Position numbers and translations under genes: made by a program. This document shows positions 1 through 8,584 of a stretch of 64,000 nt of DNA, piece after piece; position 1 is the first letter of the stretch, and every line of letters begins with the position of its first letter. Source of the DNA: Nitratireductor sp. GISD-1A_MAKvit (GTDB lineage Bacteria > Pseudomonadota > Alphaproteobacteria > Rhizobiales > Rhizobiaceae); assembly GCF_040819555.1 (NCBI RefSeq), contig NZ_CP161920.1, forward strand, positions 571,501-635,500, read 5' to 3'. The notes under the pieces were generated by a model that ran no database searches, was not told where the DNA came from, and saw only the letters and a program-made list of their open reading frames with translations.

Positions 1-526
1 CTCCTGCGCGATGAACATCGACGGCACCAACACGCTGGCCTGTACCAAGGGCATGGATGAGGTGGCGCAGGATGCGGTCAAGATCTACCCGCTGCCGCAC
101 ATGCCGGTGGTCAAGGATCTGGTGCCGGATCTTTCCGTGCCCTATGCGCAGCTTTCGTCCATCGAGCCCTGGCTGCAGACCATCACGCCGGAGCCCGCGA
201 CCGAGTGGAAGCAGAGCCATGAGGACCGCACCAAGCTCGACGGGCTGTACGAGTGCATCCTGTGCTTCTGCTGCCAGACCTCGTGCCCGAGCTACTGGTG
301 GAATGGCGAACGTTATCTCGGCCCTGCCGTGCTTCTTCAGGCCTATCGCTGGCTGATCGATTCGCGCGATGAGAAGACGGGCGAGCGTCTCGACAATCTG
401 GAAGACCCCTTCCGGCTCTATCGCTGCCACACGATCATGAACTGCACGCAGGCCTGCCCCAAGGGGCTGAACCCGGCAAAGGCCATCGCCAACATCAAGA
501 AGATGATGGTCGAGCGCCGCGTCTAG
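1..526 (+). CDS. sdhB: Succinate dehydrogenase iron-sulfur subunit, C-terminal part
   Basis: This is the iron-sulfur subunit of complex II, which carries electrons from the flavoprotein subunit to ubiquinone at the inner membrane. The gene enters from the left edge already in frame: the bases before the first ATG (position 11) read SCA and continue into [13 protein letters not shown], the end of the 2Fe-2S domain. Further on are the two cysteine clusters for the 4Fe-4S and 3Fe-4S centres, [16 protein letters not shown] and [17 protein letters not shown]. The C-terminus at 526 looks complete; the N-terminal part and the other sdh genes lie outside the window. Family assignment is very secure. 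Confidence 0.97.
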   Translation, partial: SCAMNIDGTNTLACTKGMDEVAQDAVKIYPLPHMPVVKDLVPDLSVPYAQLSSIEPWLQTITPEPATEWKQSHEDRTKLDGLYECILCFCCQTSCPSYWWNGERYLGPAVLLQAYRWLIDSRDEKTGERLDNLEDPFRLYRCHTIMNCTQACPKGLNPAKAIANIKKMMVERRV

Positions 527-630
527 AGCAAATCCAGGAAAAGTGGGAACCGGTTTTCCGTCCGGAATTGCATAAAAACAAAGAGATAGGGCAGTTTCGC
601 TTTCGGGGAAAAGCGGAACTGCTCTAGAAC
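527..630. repeat. RIME-like rhizobial intergenic repeat
   Basis: Immediately after sdhB comes a stretch containing GGGAACCGGTTTTCCGTCC followed by GCATAAAAACAAAGAG and a stem with arms around GGCAGTTTCGCTTT and AAAAGCGGAACTGC, ending in CTCTAG. This combination is characteristic of the repeated intergenic mosaic elements of Rhizobiales. The imperfect inverted arms would fold as a hairpin after the sdh operon. Copy number cannot be judged from one window; only this well-preserved copy was seen here. Confidence 0.7.
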
Positions 631-782
631 ACTCTCGTTCCTCCCTGCTCGTCGATACGCCGAGCAGGGAGGATTGCTGGTCCCTCTCTCCAGTTTCAAT
701 CACCTCACGCAAGCGTGTAGCGGCTTGATTTGAATTTGGCGCCCGGCGCGGTAGCTCTGTGGCGAACACAGGAGAGACATTG

Positions 783-1424
783 ATGTTGCGACGTTCCCTT
801 TTGGCCGCGGCCTTTTCCCTCACTGCCATGGTGGCGGTTTCACAGCCGGCGATGGCTGAAAAGCGGTCCGCCATTTTCGCCGGCGGCTGCTTCTGGTGCG
901 TCGAGGCCGATTTCGACAAGGTTCCAGGCGTGCTGGATACGGTGTCGGGCTATGCCGGCGGACGCACCGAAAACCCGACCTACCGCAACCACACTTCTGG
1001 CGGGCACCGCGAGGTGGTCAAGATAGACTTCGATGACTCGGTCGTCAGTTATGACCGGCTGTTGGAGATTTTCTTTCGTTCCGTGGACCCCACCGATGCC
1101 GGTGGCCAGTTCTGCGACCGGGGCAACAGTTACACCACCGCAATCCATGCCCTTGACGATGCGCAGAAGGCTGCTGCCGAGAAAGCAAAACAGGAAGCGA
1201 ATGCCGCACTCGGCGGCAAGGTCGTCACACCGGTTCTGGGGTCCGTCAAATTCTGGCCTGCAGAGGATTACCACCAGAACTATTATAAGAGCGACGAGCG
1301 CATCCTCTCCCGCTTTGGGCTGGTGAAAAAGAAGGATGCCTACAAAGGCTACCGCAAAGGCTGCGGCCGCGATGCGCGTGTTCGCCAGGTCTGGGGCGAG
1401 GCGGCGTTTACGGGGATCAAGTGA
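783..1424 (+). CDS. msrA: Peptide-methionine (S)-S-oxide reductase, exported
   Basis: Repairs methionine-S-sulfoxide in oxidised proteins. The catalytic motif GGCFWC lies at about residues 34-39, with the family motif YHQNYY later and a resolving-type cysteine in GYRKGCGRD near the end. The start is placed at ATG 783 because AGGAGAG lies just upstream (770-776); an in-frame GTG at 759 would add eight residues. From 783 the protein opens with MLRRSLLAAAF and a hydrophobic stretch ending in PAMA, a typical Sec signal peptide, so the enzyme probably works in the periplasm. About 213 residues. Family assignment secure; export is inferred from the signal. Confidence 0.93.
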   Translation: MLRRSLLAAAFSLTAMVAVSQPAMAEKRSAIFAGGCFWCVEADFDKVPGVLDTVSGYAGGRTENPTYRNHTSGGHREVVKIDFDDSVVSYDRLLEIFFRSVDPTDAGGQFCDRGNSYTTAIHALDDAQKAAAEKAKQEANAALGGKVVTPVLGSVKFWPAEDYHQNYYKSDERILSRFGLVKKKDAYKGYRKGCGRDARVRQVWGEAAFTGIK

Positions 1425-1531
1425 TCTGTGAGCTATACGGACTTGCAACTCCCGGTTTAATTTATCGATTTTTCGCAGGAAACTATGGATAATAAGCCTT
1501 AGAGCGCCCATTTGATTCGGGGGAGAGGTAG

Positions 1532-1930
1532 TTGGCGTCGCTTCAGGAGATGAGAGACGAGCTTAAAGTCCTTATTGAAAGAGCTAGAGAGGCTGCTGAG
1601 TACGCGGAAAAGCAGAGCGTGCTGGATGCTGTGGCTGTCGCTGCTCAGACGCACCGGCTGGATTTCGCATCGGTTTTGCTTTCGATTGTTGGTATTCTAC
1701 TGGCAGTGGGAGGGCTATTTGCGTTTTTTGAAATTCGATATCGCGCAAAGATCGCCGCCGTAGAGACCGCGCGCATAGAGTGCCGAACTATCGCAAAAAG
1801 CTTGCTGAAGGGATATGTTAACGACGAACTGCCGAGCGAAGTACGCAGGCTCGTTGAGTTGATAAAGCAAGAAAGCGACGGAGAAGGTGACGACTATGGA
1901 GAACAAGATACGGATACAGTCCAATCTTGA
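1532..1930 (+). CDS. Small single-pass membrane protein, first gene of ImmA cassette
   Basis: A 132-residue protein I do not recognise. It begins at TTG 1532 behind a strong purine run (GGGGGAGAGG). Residues 1-35 form a charged, heptad-like helix, residues about 45-68 a clear transmembrane helix (SVLLSIVGILLAVGGLFAFF), and the C-terminal half is a charged cytoplasmic-type region ending in an acidic tail. It overlaps the next gene by 35 bases, so the two are translated as a unit. Base composition is visibly lower in GC than the flanking sdhB/msrA and dehydrogenase genes, suggesting acquisition. Its job may be to anchor or be cleaved by the neighbouring peptidase; that is inference from context only. 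Confidence 0.7.
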   Translation: MASLQEMRDELKVLIERAREAAEYAEKQSVLDAVAVAAQTHRLDFASVLLSIVGILLAVGGLFAFFEIRYRAKIAAVETARIECRTIAKSLLKGYVNDELPSEVRRLVELIKQESDGEGDDYGEQDTDTVQS

Positions 1931-2462
1931 TGTCCTACAGAAGTTCGCTTCATCCTATCCAGTTAATGTGGAAGGTGCGGCAAACGCTATCGGCGTGCGT
2001 GTTTTCTATGACGAACTGCCGAGCGGGATCTCTGGAAAGATCCAACGTGACGAGCAGGGAAAATACTACATCGTAGCGAACCGTTTGGAGCCTGAGGTGC
2101 GTCAGCGTTTTACCATCGCTCACGAACTCGGGCACTATATCTATCATCGTTCGTTGATAGGTGACGGGGTTGCGGATACTCCGGCATACCGGGCTCCCGA
2201 CCTGACGATTTATGATGAGACGCCGCTTGAGCGTTTTCATGAGGCGCAGGCAAATCAGTTCGCTGCTAATCTTCTTATGCCTCGTAGGCTGATTAGAATA
2301 GCGGAGGCCGCGCATCCAGAGGCTGACGTGCAAGAATTGGCGCGGCTATTTCGAGTATCCGAAGATGCTATGCGTATCCGGAAGGGATTGCCCACCAGAA
2401 AGCAGGAATCTCTACGGGCCCCTTGGGCCCGCAGATTAGAGGCCGCTTTAATAATAGTGTAG
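1896..2462 (+). CDS. ImmA/IrrE family metallopeptidase
   Basis: A zinc peptidase of the ImmA/IrrE (COG2856) family, whose known members cleave repressors or antitoxin-like partners. The motif HELGH is at residues 76-80, followed by HEAQANQFAANLLMP (about 115-129), the downstream glutamate region of the family. ATG 1896 is preferred over GTG 1887 because GGAGAAGG sits eight bases upstream. About 188 residues. No HTH domain is fused or encoded next to it, which is unusual: the usual XRE partner is replaced by the membrane protein upstream. The last 20 codons contain a GGGCCCC/GGGCCC hairpin; in view of indels at such motifs elsewhere in the window, the exact C-terminus should be treated with caution. 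Stops four bases before the convergent dehydrogenase. Confidence 0.88.
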   Translation: MENKIRIQSNLDVLQKFASSYPVNVEGAANAIGVRVFYDELPSGISGKIQRDEQGKYYIVANRLEPEVRQRFTIAHELGHYIYHRSLIGDGVADTPAYRAPDLTIYDETPLERFHEAQANQFAANLLMPRRLIRIAEAAHPEADVQELARLFRVSEDAMRIRKGLPTRKQESLRAPWARRLEAALIIV

Positions 2463-2466
2463 TTTT

Positions 2467-3597
2467 CTATCCCGCCGGACGCTGCCGCGCCGCATTAATC
2501 CGCTCAAACGCAATTTCCCCCGCCACATCGTTGGTCGGGCGCTTCTGTGCCTCGGCGCGGGTGAAAATGTCGGCGAGCGTTTCGGGTATCCTCGCCACTT
2601 TCGCCATCGTGGCCTCACGGTCATAGCCGCCGGGCGCGAGCTCTGCAGCGACATTCAACAGTCCGCCCGCATTGATCACATAGTCGGGTGCATAGAGCAC
2701 ACCGCGCTCCATCAGGAGCCGGGCATCTTCGTGCCTTGCCAGCGGATTGTTGGCAGCGCCCGCAACGATTTTCGCGCCAAGCGCGGGGACCGTTTCGGCA
2801 GAGAGCACGCCTCCCAGAGCGCAGGGTGCGAACACGTCGGCTTCCACGTTCACTATGGCGTCCAGAGCAACCCGTGTTGCGCCGAATGCGCTTTCCGCTT
2901 CATCCATCCGGGTCGCATCGATGTCGGTGACCGAAAGCTGCGCGCCTTCGGCATGAAGCTTTTCGCAGAGGGTCCAGCCCACCGAGCCAAGGCCCTGCAC
3001 CGCGACATGCACATCTTTCAGCGCGTCGATGCCACGATGCCGCAGAGCCGCTTTCACACCGAGAAACACCCCGTGTGCCGTAACGGGTGAGGGGTTGCCG
3101 CTGCCGCCGAGCGTCGTGCCCGTCACATTTGGCGTGCGCTCGCGTAGAAAATCAGCATCGGCAACGGTGAATCCGACATCTTCGCCGGTAAAGAACTGGC
3201 CTTCAAGTGCGGCCAGCATTTCCGCATAGGCTTCGAGCAGGGCAGGGGTCTTGTCGGTTTTGGAATTGGCGATGATCAGCGCCTTGCCGCCGCCAAACTC
3301 CATGTCCGCCACGGCCGACTTGAAGGTCATTCCGCGCGACAGGCGTAAGACGTCGGTCAGCGCGGCCTCGAAGGTCTCGTGCGGCCATACACGCGTGCCA
3401 CCGAGGCCGGGGCCCAGTGCGGTGTTGTGGATCGCCACGATGGCGTTGAGGCCGCGCTCCTCGTCGCGGCCATGCCAGACGCGTTCGTGATCGTCGAACG
3501 CGTCCAGCTTTGCAGCCTCAGCCGTAATGTCGGTGATGGTGAGTGTGTGCTTTTGAGCCGCGGTCTTCAGTGTCCGCGGCGTTTGGGTCTGCAGCAT
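2467..3597 (-). CDS. Leucine/glutamate/phenylalanine/valine dehydrogenase family protein
   Basis: NAD-dependent amino-acid dehydrogenase of the Glu/Leu/Phe/Val superfamily, about 376 residues, which oxidatively deaminates a branched-chain or similar amino acid. The catalytic lysine lies in FGGGKAL (about residue 105) and the Rossmann motif GLGSVG at about 202-207. The start at 3597 is chosen because CGGGAGGAAT lies directly upstream on the minus strand; upstream in-frame codons would add 31 unconserved residues. The length fits leucine dehydrogenase rather than glutamate dehydrogenase. The substrate cannot be fixed from sequence alone. Confidence 0.88.
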   Translation of the reverse strand: MLQTQTPRTLKTAAQKHTLTITDITAEAAKLDAFDDHERVWHGRDEERGLNAIVAIHNTALGPGLGGTRVWPHETFEAALTDVLRLSRGMTFKSAVADMEFGGGKALIIANSKTDKTPALLEAYAEMLAALEGQFFTGEDVGFTVADADFLRERTPNVTGTTLGGSGNPSPVTAHGVFLGVKAALRHRGIDALKDVHVAVQGLGSVGWTLCEKLHAEGAQLSVTDIDATRMDEAESAFGATRVALDAIVNVEADVFAPCALGGVLSAETVPALGAKIVAGAANNPLARHEDARLLMERGVLYAPDYVINAGGLLNVAAELAPGGYDREATMAKVARIPETLADIFTRAEAQKRPTNDVAGEIAFERINAARQRPAG

Positions 3598-3725
3598 GTC
3601 ATTCCTCCCGAACGACTTGTTTCGTAAGGAAATTTTATCCGCATTGCCCGAATTTTGATTGCGAAGTCTCGCCATCGAACGACCTTCCATTGCGTCGGCC
3701 GACGGTTTTCATCGCGAAAGTGTCG

Positions 3726-4169
3726 TCAGCCGTATCTGGCGTCCAGCGTTATCTCGATGGCGCCAAGCGCCTTGGAGACCGGGCAGGTCGCCTTCGCCTT
3801 CTCGGCGATTTCCACGAATTTAGCCTCATCGAGATTGGGCACTTTGCCCACAAGCGTGAGGGCGCTTTTCGTGATCTCGAAGCCGCCTCCTTCGGCTGGC
3901 TGGACGGTCACGTCGGAGCGCACGTCGAGCTTGTCTGCCGGAGTGCCGCTCTCTGCCAGCATATGCGACAGCTGCATGGCGAAACAGCCGGCATGGGCAC
4001 CGGCGATCAGCTCCTCGGGATTGGAGCCCGTCTTGCCACTCTCGTCCTCGAAGCGGGCCTTGAAGCCCAGAGGCAGGGCGGAAAGCGCACCACTCTGGGT
4101 ATCGAGGCTGCCTTCGCCCTCTACCAGAGAGCCCTTCCAGGTAACATCCGCATGCCGTTTCATAGCCAT
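3726..4169 (-). CDS. OsmC family peroxiredoxin
   Basis: A 147-residue thiol peroxidase of the OsmC/Ohr family that reduces organic hydroperoxides. The two catalytic cysteines are Cys62 in HAGCFAMQLSHML and Cys129 in ATCPVSK; the N-terminus MAMKRHADVTWKGSL is typical of the OsmC rather than the Ohr branch. The start has a good AAGGAGAAG ribosome site. It lies alone between two other minus-strand genes, with about 130 bases to the dehydrogenase and 40 to the hydroxylase stop, so it probably has its own promoter. Confidence 0.93.
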   Translation of the reverse strand: MAMKRHADVTWKGSLVEGEGSLDTQSGALSALPLGFKARFEDESGKTGSNPEELIAGAHAGCFAMQLSHMLAESGTPADKLDVRSDVTVQPAEGGGFEITKSALTLVGKVPNLDEAKFVEIAEKAKATCPVSKALGAIEITLDARYG

Positions 4170-4209
4170 GGTCTTCTCCTTGTGGACATAGCGCTTTTGA
4201 ACGGAAAGG

Positions 4210-5454
4210 CTAGATCGCCTCGCCGCGCAGCAGTCTCGGGGTGCCCGGGGTCAGACCCGAGGCCTGCTGGATAAAGTAACGCTTCATGGCCGGCATTCGT
4301 TCAACGAGGCCGAGCCCAAAACTGCGTAGCGCTCGCACCGGGCCGATATCGTTGGAGAACAGCCGGTTCAGGATGTCGGTTGTCACGCCCATCTGCACCG
4401 TGTCGAAACGCCGCCAGCGCTCATAGCGCTGCAACACGTCGAGCGCGCCGATATCCTCGCCCAGCCGTTCGGCCTCCACGATCACTTCGGCGAGCGCTGC
4501 CGCGTCCTTGAAGCCGAGGTTCAGGCCCTGTCCCGCGATCGGGTGGATGCCATGGGCGGCATCGCCCGCCAGCGCAAAGCGCGGCTTTACGAATTCGCGT
4601 GCCAGCGTCAGTCCAAGCGGCCAGGCGCGCCGCGGGCCTTCCACGCGGATTTCGCCCAGCTTCAGGCCGAAGCGCAGCTCCAGCTCCTGTTCGAAGACGA
4701 GATCGTTTTCATTGACCAGCCGTTCTGCATCCTCCGTGCGTTCGGTCCAGACGATGGACGAGCGGTTGCCGGTCAATGGCAGGGTGGCAAACGGGCCGGC
4801 GGGCAGGAAATGCTCCTCGGCGCGACCATTGTGCGGGCGCTCGTGGGCGACGGTGCAGACAATGCCCGACTGGCCGTAATCCCACTTCACGGTCTTGATG
4901 CCGGCCATGTCGCGCAGGCGCGAGCGCACGCCATCGGCGGCGACCAGAAGTCGTGTGCGGCAGGTCGTGCCATCTGCAAGGCTCACCGTCACATGCCCGC
5001 CCATATTGGCAAATCCGTCTACCGCGACCCCTTCGATGATCTCGATCCCGCTTTCGGCGGCGCGGGCCCGCAATGCACCGTTCATCACCCGGTTCGGCAC
5101 CATATGGGCGAAGGGCTCGCCTTCCCCTGCCTCTCCCCCAAAGGTGAGGAAAACCGGCCGCACCACGTCGGCGGTGCGCGAATCGGTGATTTCCATTTCG
5201 GTGATGGGCTGCGCCTCCGGCTCTATCTCCGTCCAGCAATCCAGCCGCTTGAGCATCCGGCAGGCAGCAGCGGCAATGGCCGAGGCACGGCCATCGCGCT
5301 GCCAGACGCCCTCGGGCGCTGCATCCACCAGCGCCACCTTCAGGCCGGGCTGTGCGCGGGCGATGGATACGGCGGTCGCCAGACCCACATAGCCGGCTCC
5401 TGCAATCAGGATGTCCACTTCGCGCTCGGATGTCTGTTTCGTATTCCTGGCCAT
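4210..5454 (-). CDS. UbiH/UbiF/Coq6 family FAD-dependent hydroxylase
   Basis: A flavoprotein monooxygenase of about 414 residues that hydroxylates the ring during ubiquinone synthesis. The FAD-binding GAGYVG is at residues 19-24, a second flavin motif is AADGVRSRLR around the middle, and the third is AGDAAHGIHPIAGQGLN near residue 300. Family rules do not tell whether it acts at ring position 5, 6 or 8 (UbiI, UbiH, UbiF or the broad-range alpha form UbiL), so no symbol is given. It is divergent from the thioesterase; the gene order tesB/ubiH/glnK/amtB/ftsK is familiar from Rhizobiales. Confidence 0.92.
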   Translation of the reverse strand: MARNTKQTSEREVDILIAGAGYVGLATAVSIARAQPGLKVALVDAAPEGVWQRDGRASAIAAAACRMLKRLDCWTEIEPEAQPITEMEITDSRTADVVRPVFLTFGGEAGEGEPFAHMVPNRVMNGALRARAAESGIEIIEGVAVDGFANMGGHVTVSLADGTTCRTRLLVAADGVRSRLRDMAGIKTVKWDYGQSGIVCTVAHERPHNGRAEEHFLPAGPFATLPLTGNRSSIVWTERTEDAERLVNENDLVFEQELELRFGLKLGEIRVEGPRRAWPLGLTLAREFVKPRFALAGDAAHGIHPIAGQGLNLGFKDAAALAEVIVEAERLGEDIGALDVLQRYERWRRFDTVQMGVTTDILNRLFSNDIGPVRALRSFGLGLVERMPAMKRYFIQQASGLTPGTPRLLRGEAI

Positions 5455-5579
5455 CGCGGCACCTCATTCATCTCATCGGTCTTGCGTGTCTTTGCCCCAA
5501 CCGGAGGCCCTTGACTTGGTTCCCGCCTTCGTCTTGGACATCATCAGCCATATCATTTGCTGCCGGAGGGAGCCCGTTC

Positions 5580-6446
5580 ATGTCGTCGGCCATGCAAGAC
5601 CTGCTTGCCATACTCGATCTTGAGACGCTCGAACACAATCTGTTTCGTGGTCGCAGCCCTCAATCGGCGTGGCAGCGCGTTTTCGGCGGGCAGGTCATCG
5701 GGCAGGCGCTCGTCGCCGCCCAGCGCACCGTCGATGCCGCGCGCCATGTTCACTCGCTCCATTGCTACTTCATGCGGCCCGGCGATCCCGCGGTGCCGAT
5801 CATCTACGAGGTGGACCGCATCCGCGATGGCGGCAGCTTCACCACACGCCGCGTGGTTGCCATTCAGCATGGCCACGCCATATTTTCGCTTTCCGCCTCC
5901 TTCCAGAAAGAGGAGCCTGGCCTCGATCACCAGATCGAAATGCCCGAAGGCGTCACCCCACCAGACGAGCTGCGCACCCAGCGTGAGTTTCTTGCCGAGT
6001 TCGGCGAACGCGTGCCGGAAAATATCCGTCGCTACTGGGCGCGCGAGCGTCCCATAGAGGTGCGCCCCGTCATCATCGAACACTATACCAGCCGGGACAA
6101 GCTCCCGCCGCGCCAGGATGTCTGGATCCGGACCACCGGCCCGGTGCCGGACGATCGCGCGCTGCAGGCGGCTGTGCTTGCCTATCTCTCCGATATGACG
6201 CTGCTCGACACTTCGACTTTCGCCCACGGCCGAAACGGTTTCGATCCGGATATCCAGATGGCCAGTCTCGATCATGCCATGTGGTTCCATCGTCCCTGCA
6301 AGCTCGACGACTGGCTGCTTTACACGCAGGACAGCCCCTCGGCACAGGGCGCGCGCGGCTTCTCGCGCGGCAGTCTCTATGCATCCGACGGAACGCTTGT
6401 CGCGTCGGTTGCGCAGGAAGGACTGGTACGCCTGCGTACGAAATAG
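5580..6446 (+). CDS. tesB: Acyl-CoA thioesterase II
   Basis: Hydrolyses acyl-CoA to free fatty acid and CoA; double hot-dog fold. The ATG at 5580 follows CGGAGGGAG, and an open frame continuing upstream lacks conservation. About 288 residues, the usual family length. Motifs: the N-terminal hot-dog with QRVFGGQVIGQAL, and the second domain with the catalytic-site Asp and Thr in YLSDMTLLDTS and the Gln in ASVAQEGLVR. It is followed by AT-rich spacer, so it is probably monocistronic. Confidence 0.95.
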   Translation: MSSAMQDLLAILDLETLEHNLFRGRSPQSAWQRVFGGQVIGQALVAAQRTVDAARHVHSLHCYFMRPGDPAVPIIYEVDRIRDGGSFTTRRVVAIQHGHAIFSLSASFQKEEPGLDHQIEMPEGVTPPDELRTQREFLAEFGERVPENIRRYWARERPIEVRPVIIEHYTSRDKLPPRQDVWIRTTGPVPDDRALQAAVLAYLSDMTLLDTSTFAHGRNGFDPDIQMASLDHAMWFHRPCKLDDWLLYTQDSPSAQGARGFSRGSLYASDGTLVASVAQEGLVRLRTK

Positions 6447-6565
6447 GCATTATATTAATTTTGCTCATAAATTAATCAAATAACCGCGCCCGTAACCCTT
6501 GAGGTTTCAGGTGAGGCCGCCGATTTCTTATTATTTTTAGGGACTTGCGTTCTTGTAGGTCAAAC

Positions 6566-6581
6566 TGGCACGGCATTTGAT
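6566..6581 (+). promoter_or_regulatory. Sigma-54 (RpoN) promoter of glnK-amtB
   Basis: TGGCACGGCATTTGAT matches the -24/-12 consensus TGGCACG-N4-TTGC closely; only the C of the -12 GC dinucleotide is replaced by A. It lies 84 bases upstream of glnK, as expected for a nitrogen-limitation promoter driven by NtrC. An NtrC enhancer was not identified with confidence in the AT-rich spacer upstream (6447-6565). Confidence 0.8.
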
Positions 6582-6658
6582 TCACCTATGCTGTCGCGGT
6601 CCGCATGGCGGTTCGCGCGATGCAGGCAACCCGCGGGATCCCGCAACAGCAAAGGTGA

Positions 6659-7003
<345 letters not shown>

Positions 7004-7031
7004 GCGGCAGCACATTCCGATGGAGAATCAG

Positions 7032-8375
7032 ATGAAATATCCAAAACTGAAGAGCGCCGCAGGTCAGTTGGCGCTGGGCGGGTTTGCGCTTGCAGCCATG
7101 TCCAATCCTGCTTTGGCTCAGGATGCCGCCGAGGCGGCTCCGGAATTTGCCTCGGCTTCAGAGACAGCATTCATTTTCAACACGCTGCTCTTTCTCATGG
7201 GTGGTTTTCTGGTCATGTGGATGGCGGCCGGCTTTGCCATGCTTGAAGCGGGCATGGTCCGCACCAAGAATGTCTCCATGCAGCTTTTAAAGAACGTCGC
7301 GCTCTATTCCATCGCCGGCATCATGTACTGGGTGGTGGGTTACAGCCTGATGTATGTGGATGTGTCGAGCTATATCGGCACCTTCGCCCCTTATGGCTGG
7401 CCGGCGGCCGGCACCGCCAATGAGGGCGACTATTCCGTCGCTTCCGACTGGTTCTTCCAGATGGTTTTTGTTGCCACCGCCGCTTCCATCGTTTCGGGCA
7501 CGCTGGCCGAGCGAATCAAGCTGTGGCCCTTCCTCATCTTCGTGGTCGTGCTCACCGGCTTCATCTATCCGATCGCGGGTTCGTGGAAATGGGGTGCCGG
7601 CTGGCTCGACGCCATGGGCTTTCAGGATTTCGCCGGCTCCACGCTGGTTCACTCCGTGGGCGGCTGGGCGGCTCTGGCCGGAGCGCTTCTGCTTGGTGCG
7701 CGCAATGGCAAATTCGCATCCGACGGCAAGGTTTCGCCCATTCCGGGTTCCAACATGGCGCTTGCCACGCTTGGCACGTTCATTCTCTGGCTCGGTTGGT
7801 TCGGCTTCAACGGTGCCTCGCAGCTTGCCATGGGCTCCAATGCCGATGCGTCCGATATCAGCCGCATCTTCGCCAACACCAATCTGGCTGCCGCTGCCGG
7901 TGTCGTCGCTGCGCTGATCCTCACGCAGATCCTCTACAAGAAGGTCGATATCACCTTCGTCTTGAACGGCGCTCTGGCGGGGCTCGTGTCCATCACCGCC
8001 GAGCCGCTCACGCCGAGCCCGTTCATGGCCATCGTCATCGGCGCTGTCGGCGGCATCATCGTGGTGCTCACGGTGCCGCTGCTCGACAAGCTCAAGATCG
8101 ACGATGTTGTGGGCGCGATCCCGGTGCACCTCATCGCTGGCATCTGGGGCACGCTCGCCGTTCCGCTCACCAACAGCGATGCAAGCTTCGGTGTGCAGTT
8201 GATCGGCATTGTTGCTTATGGGGTTTTCACGTTCGCCGTGTCCTTCGTGGTCTGGATGATCCTCAAGTCGACCATGGGCCTGCGGGTGAGCGCCGAAGAC
8301 GAAATGAACGGTCTCGATGTGGCCGAGGTGGGCGTCGAAGCCTATCCCGAGTTCATGCCCATGCATGGGCGCTGA
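7032..8375 (+). CDS. amtB: Ammonium transporter
   Basis: Trimeric inner-membrane ammonium channel. The protein has an N-terminal signal-like helix ending in PALAQ, then about 11 membrane helices; typical motifs are MLEAGMVRTKN, GFIYPIAGSWKWG, and the pore histidine region STLVHSVGGWAAL. ATG 7032 is chosen because TGGAG sits six bases upstream; ATG 7020, four codons earlier, is possible. About 447 residues. Cotranscribed with glnK and followed by a strong terminator. Confidence 0.96.
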   Translation: MKYPKLKSAAGQLALGGFALAAMSNPALAQDAAEAAPEFASASETAFIFNTLLFLMGGFLVMWMAAGFAMLEAGMVRTKNVSMQLLKNVALYSIAGIMYWVVGYSLMYVDVSSYIGTFAPYGWPAAGTANEGDYSVASDWFFQMVFVATAASIVSGTLAERIKLWPFLIFVVVLTGFIYPIAGSWKWGAGWLDAMGFQDFAGSTLVHSVGGWAALAGALLLGARNGKFASDGKVSPIPGSNMALATLGTFILWLGWFGFNGASQLAMGSNADASDISRIFANTNLAAAAGVVAALILTQILYKKVDITFVLNGALAGLVSITAEPLTPSPFMAIVIGAVGGIIVVLTVPLLDKLKIDDVVGAIPVHLIAGIWGTLAVPLTNSDASFGVQLIGIVAYGVFTFAVSFVVWMILKSTMGLRVSAEDEMNGLDVAEVGVEAYPEFMPMHGR

Positions 8376-8427
8376 TCGCCTGACTGCTTGCCTGACAACC
8401 GGTCCACGGGCCGGTTGCCTTCCTGAG

Positions 8428-8453
8428 GGGCCCGGTTCGCCGGGCCCTTTTTT
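8428..8453 (+). terminator. Rho-independent terminator of glnK-amtB
   Basis: A perfect 8-bp stem GGGCCCGG/CCGGGCCC with a TTCG loop followed by six T residues, located 53 bases after the amtB stop. Confidence 0.92.
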
Positions 8454-8488
8454 CATGCTTTGAGAATTTACGGCCCACCTCTCCATGG

Positions 8489-8507
8489 TTAATGCCGTCT
8501 TAACCAT
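8489..8507 (+). promoter_or_regulatory. CtrA binding box upstream of ftsK
   Basis: TTAATGCCGTCTTAACCAT is an exact full CtrA box (TTAA-N7-TTAA followed by CCAT). It lies about 80-95 bases before the ftsK start, where CtrA typically activates or represses cell-cycle promoters in alphaproteobacteria. Within it TGGTTAA and TTAACCA also form a perfect inverted repeat (8486-8506). Confidence 0.82.
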
Positions 8508-8584
8508 CCGCTCGTTAGGGTCGAGGGCGAGTCATCACGGCGCGTTTCGCGTCAGAAGCAACGCGCGAGCGGAGAATTGTGCGC

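Noticed and set aside
2410..2432. GGGCCCC-TT-GGGCCC hairpin at the end of the ImmA gene as a terminator
   Set aside because: No T-run follows and it lies inside the coding region; kept only as a warning about the C-terminus.
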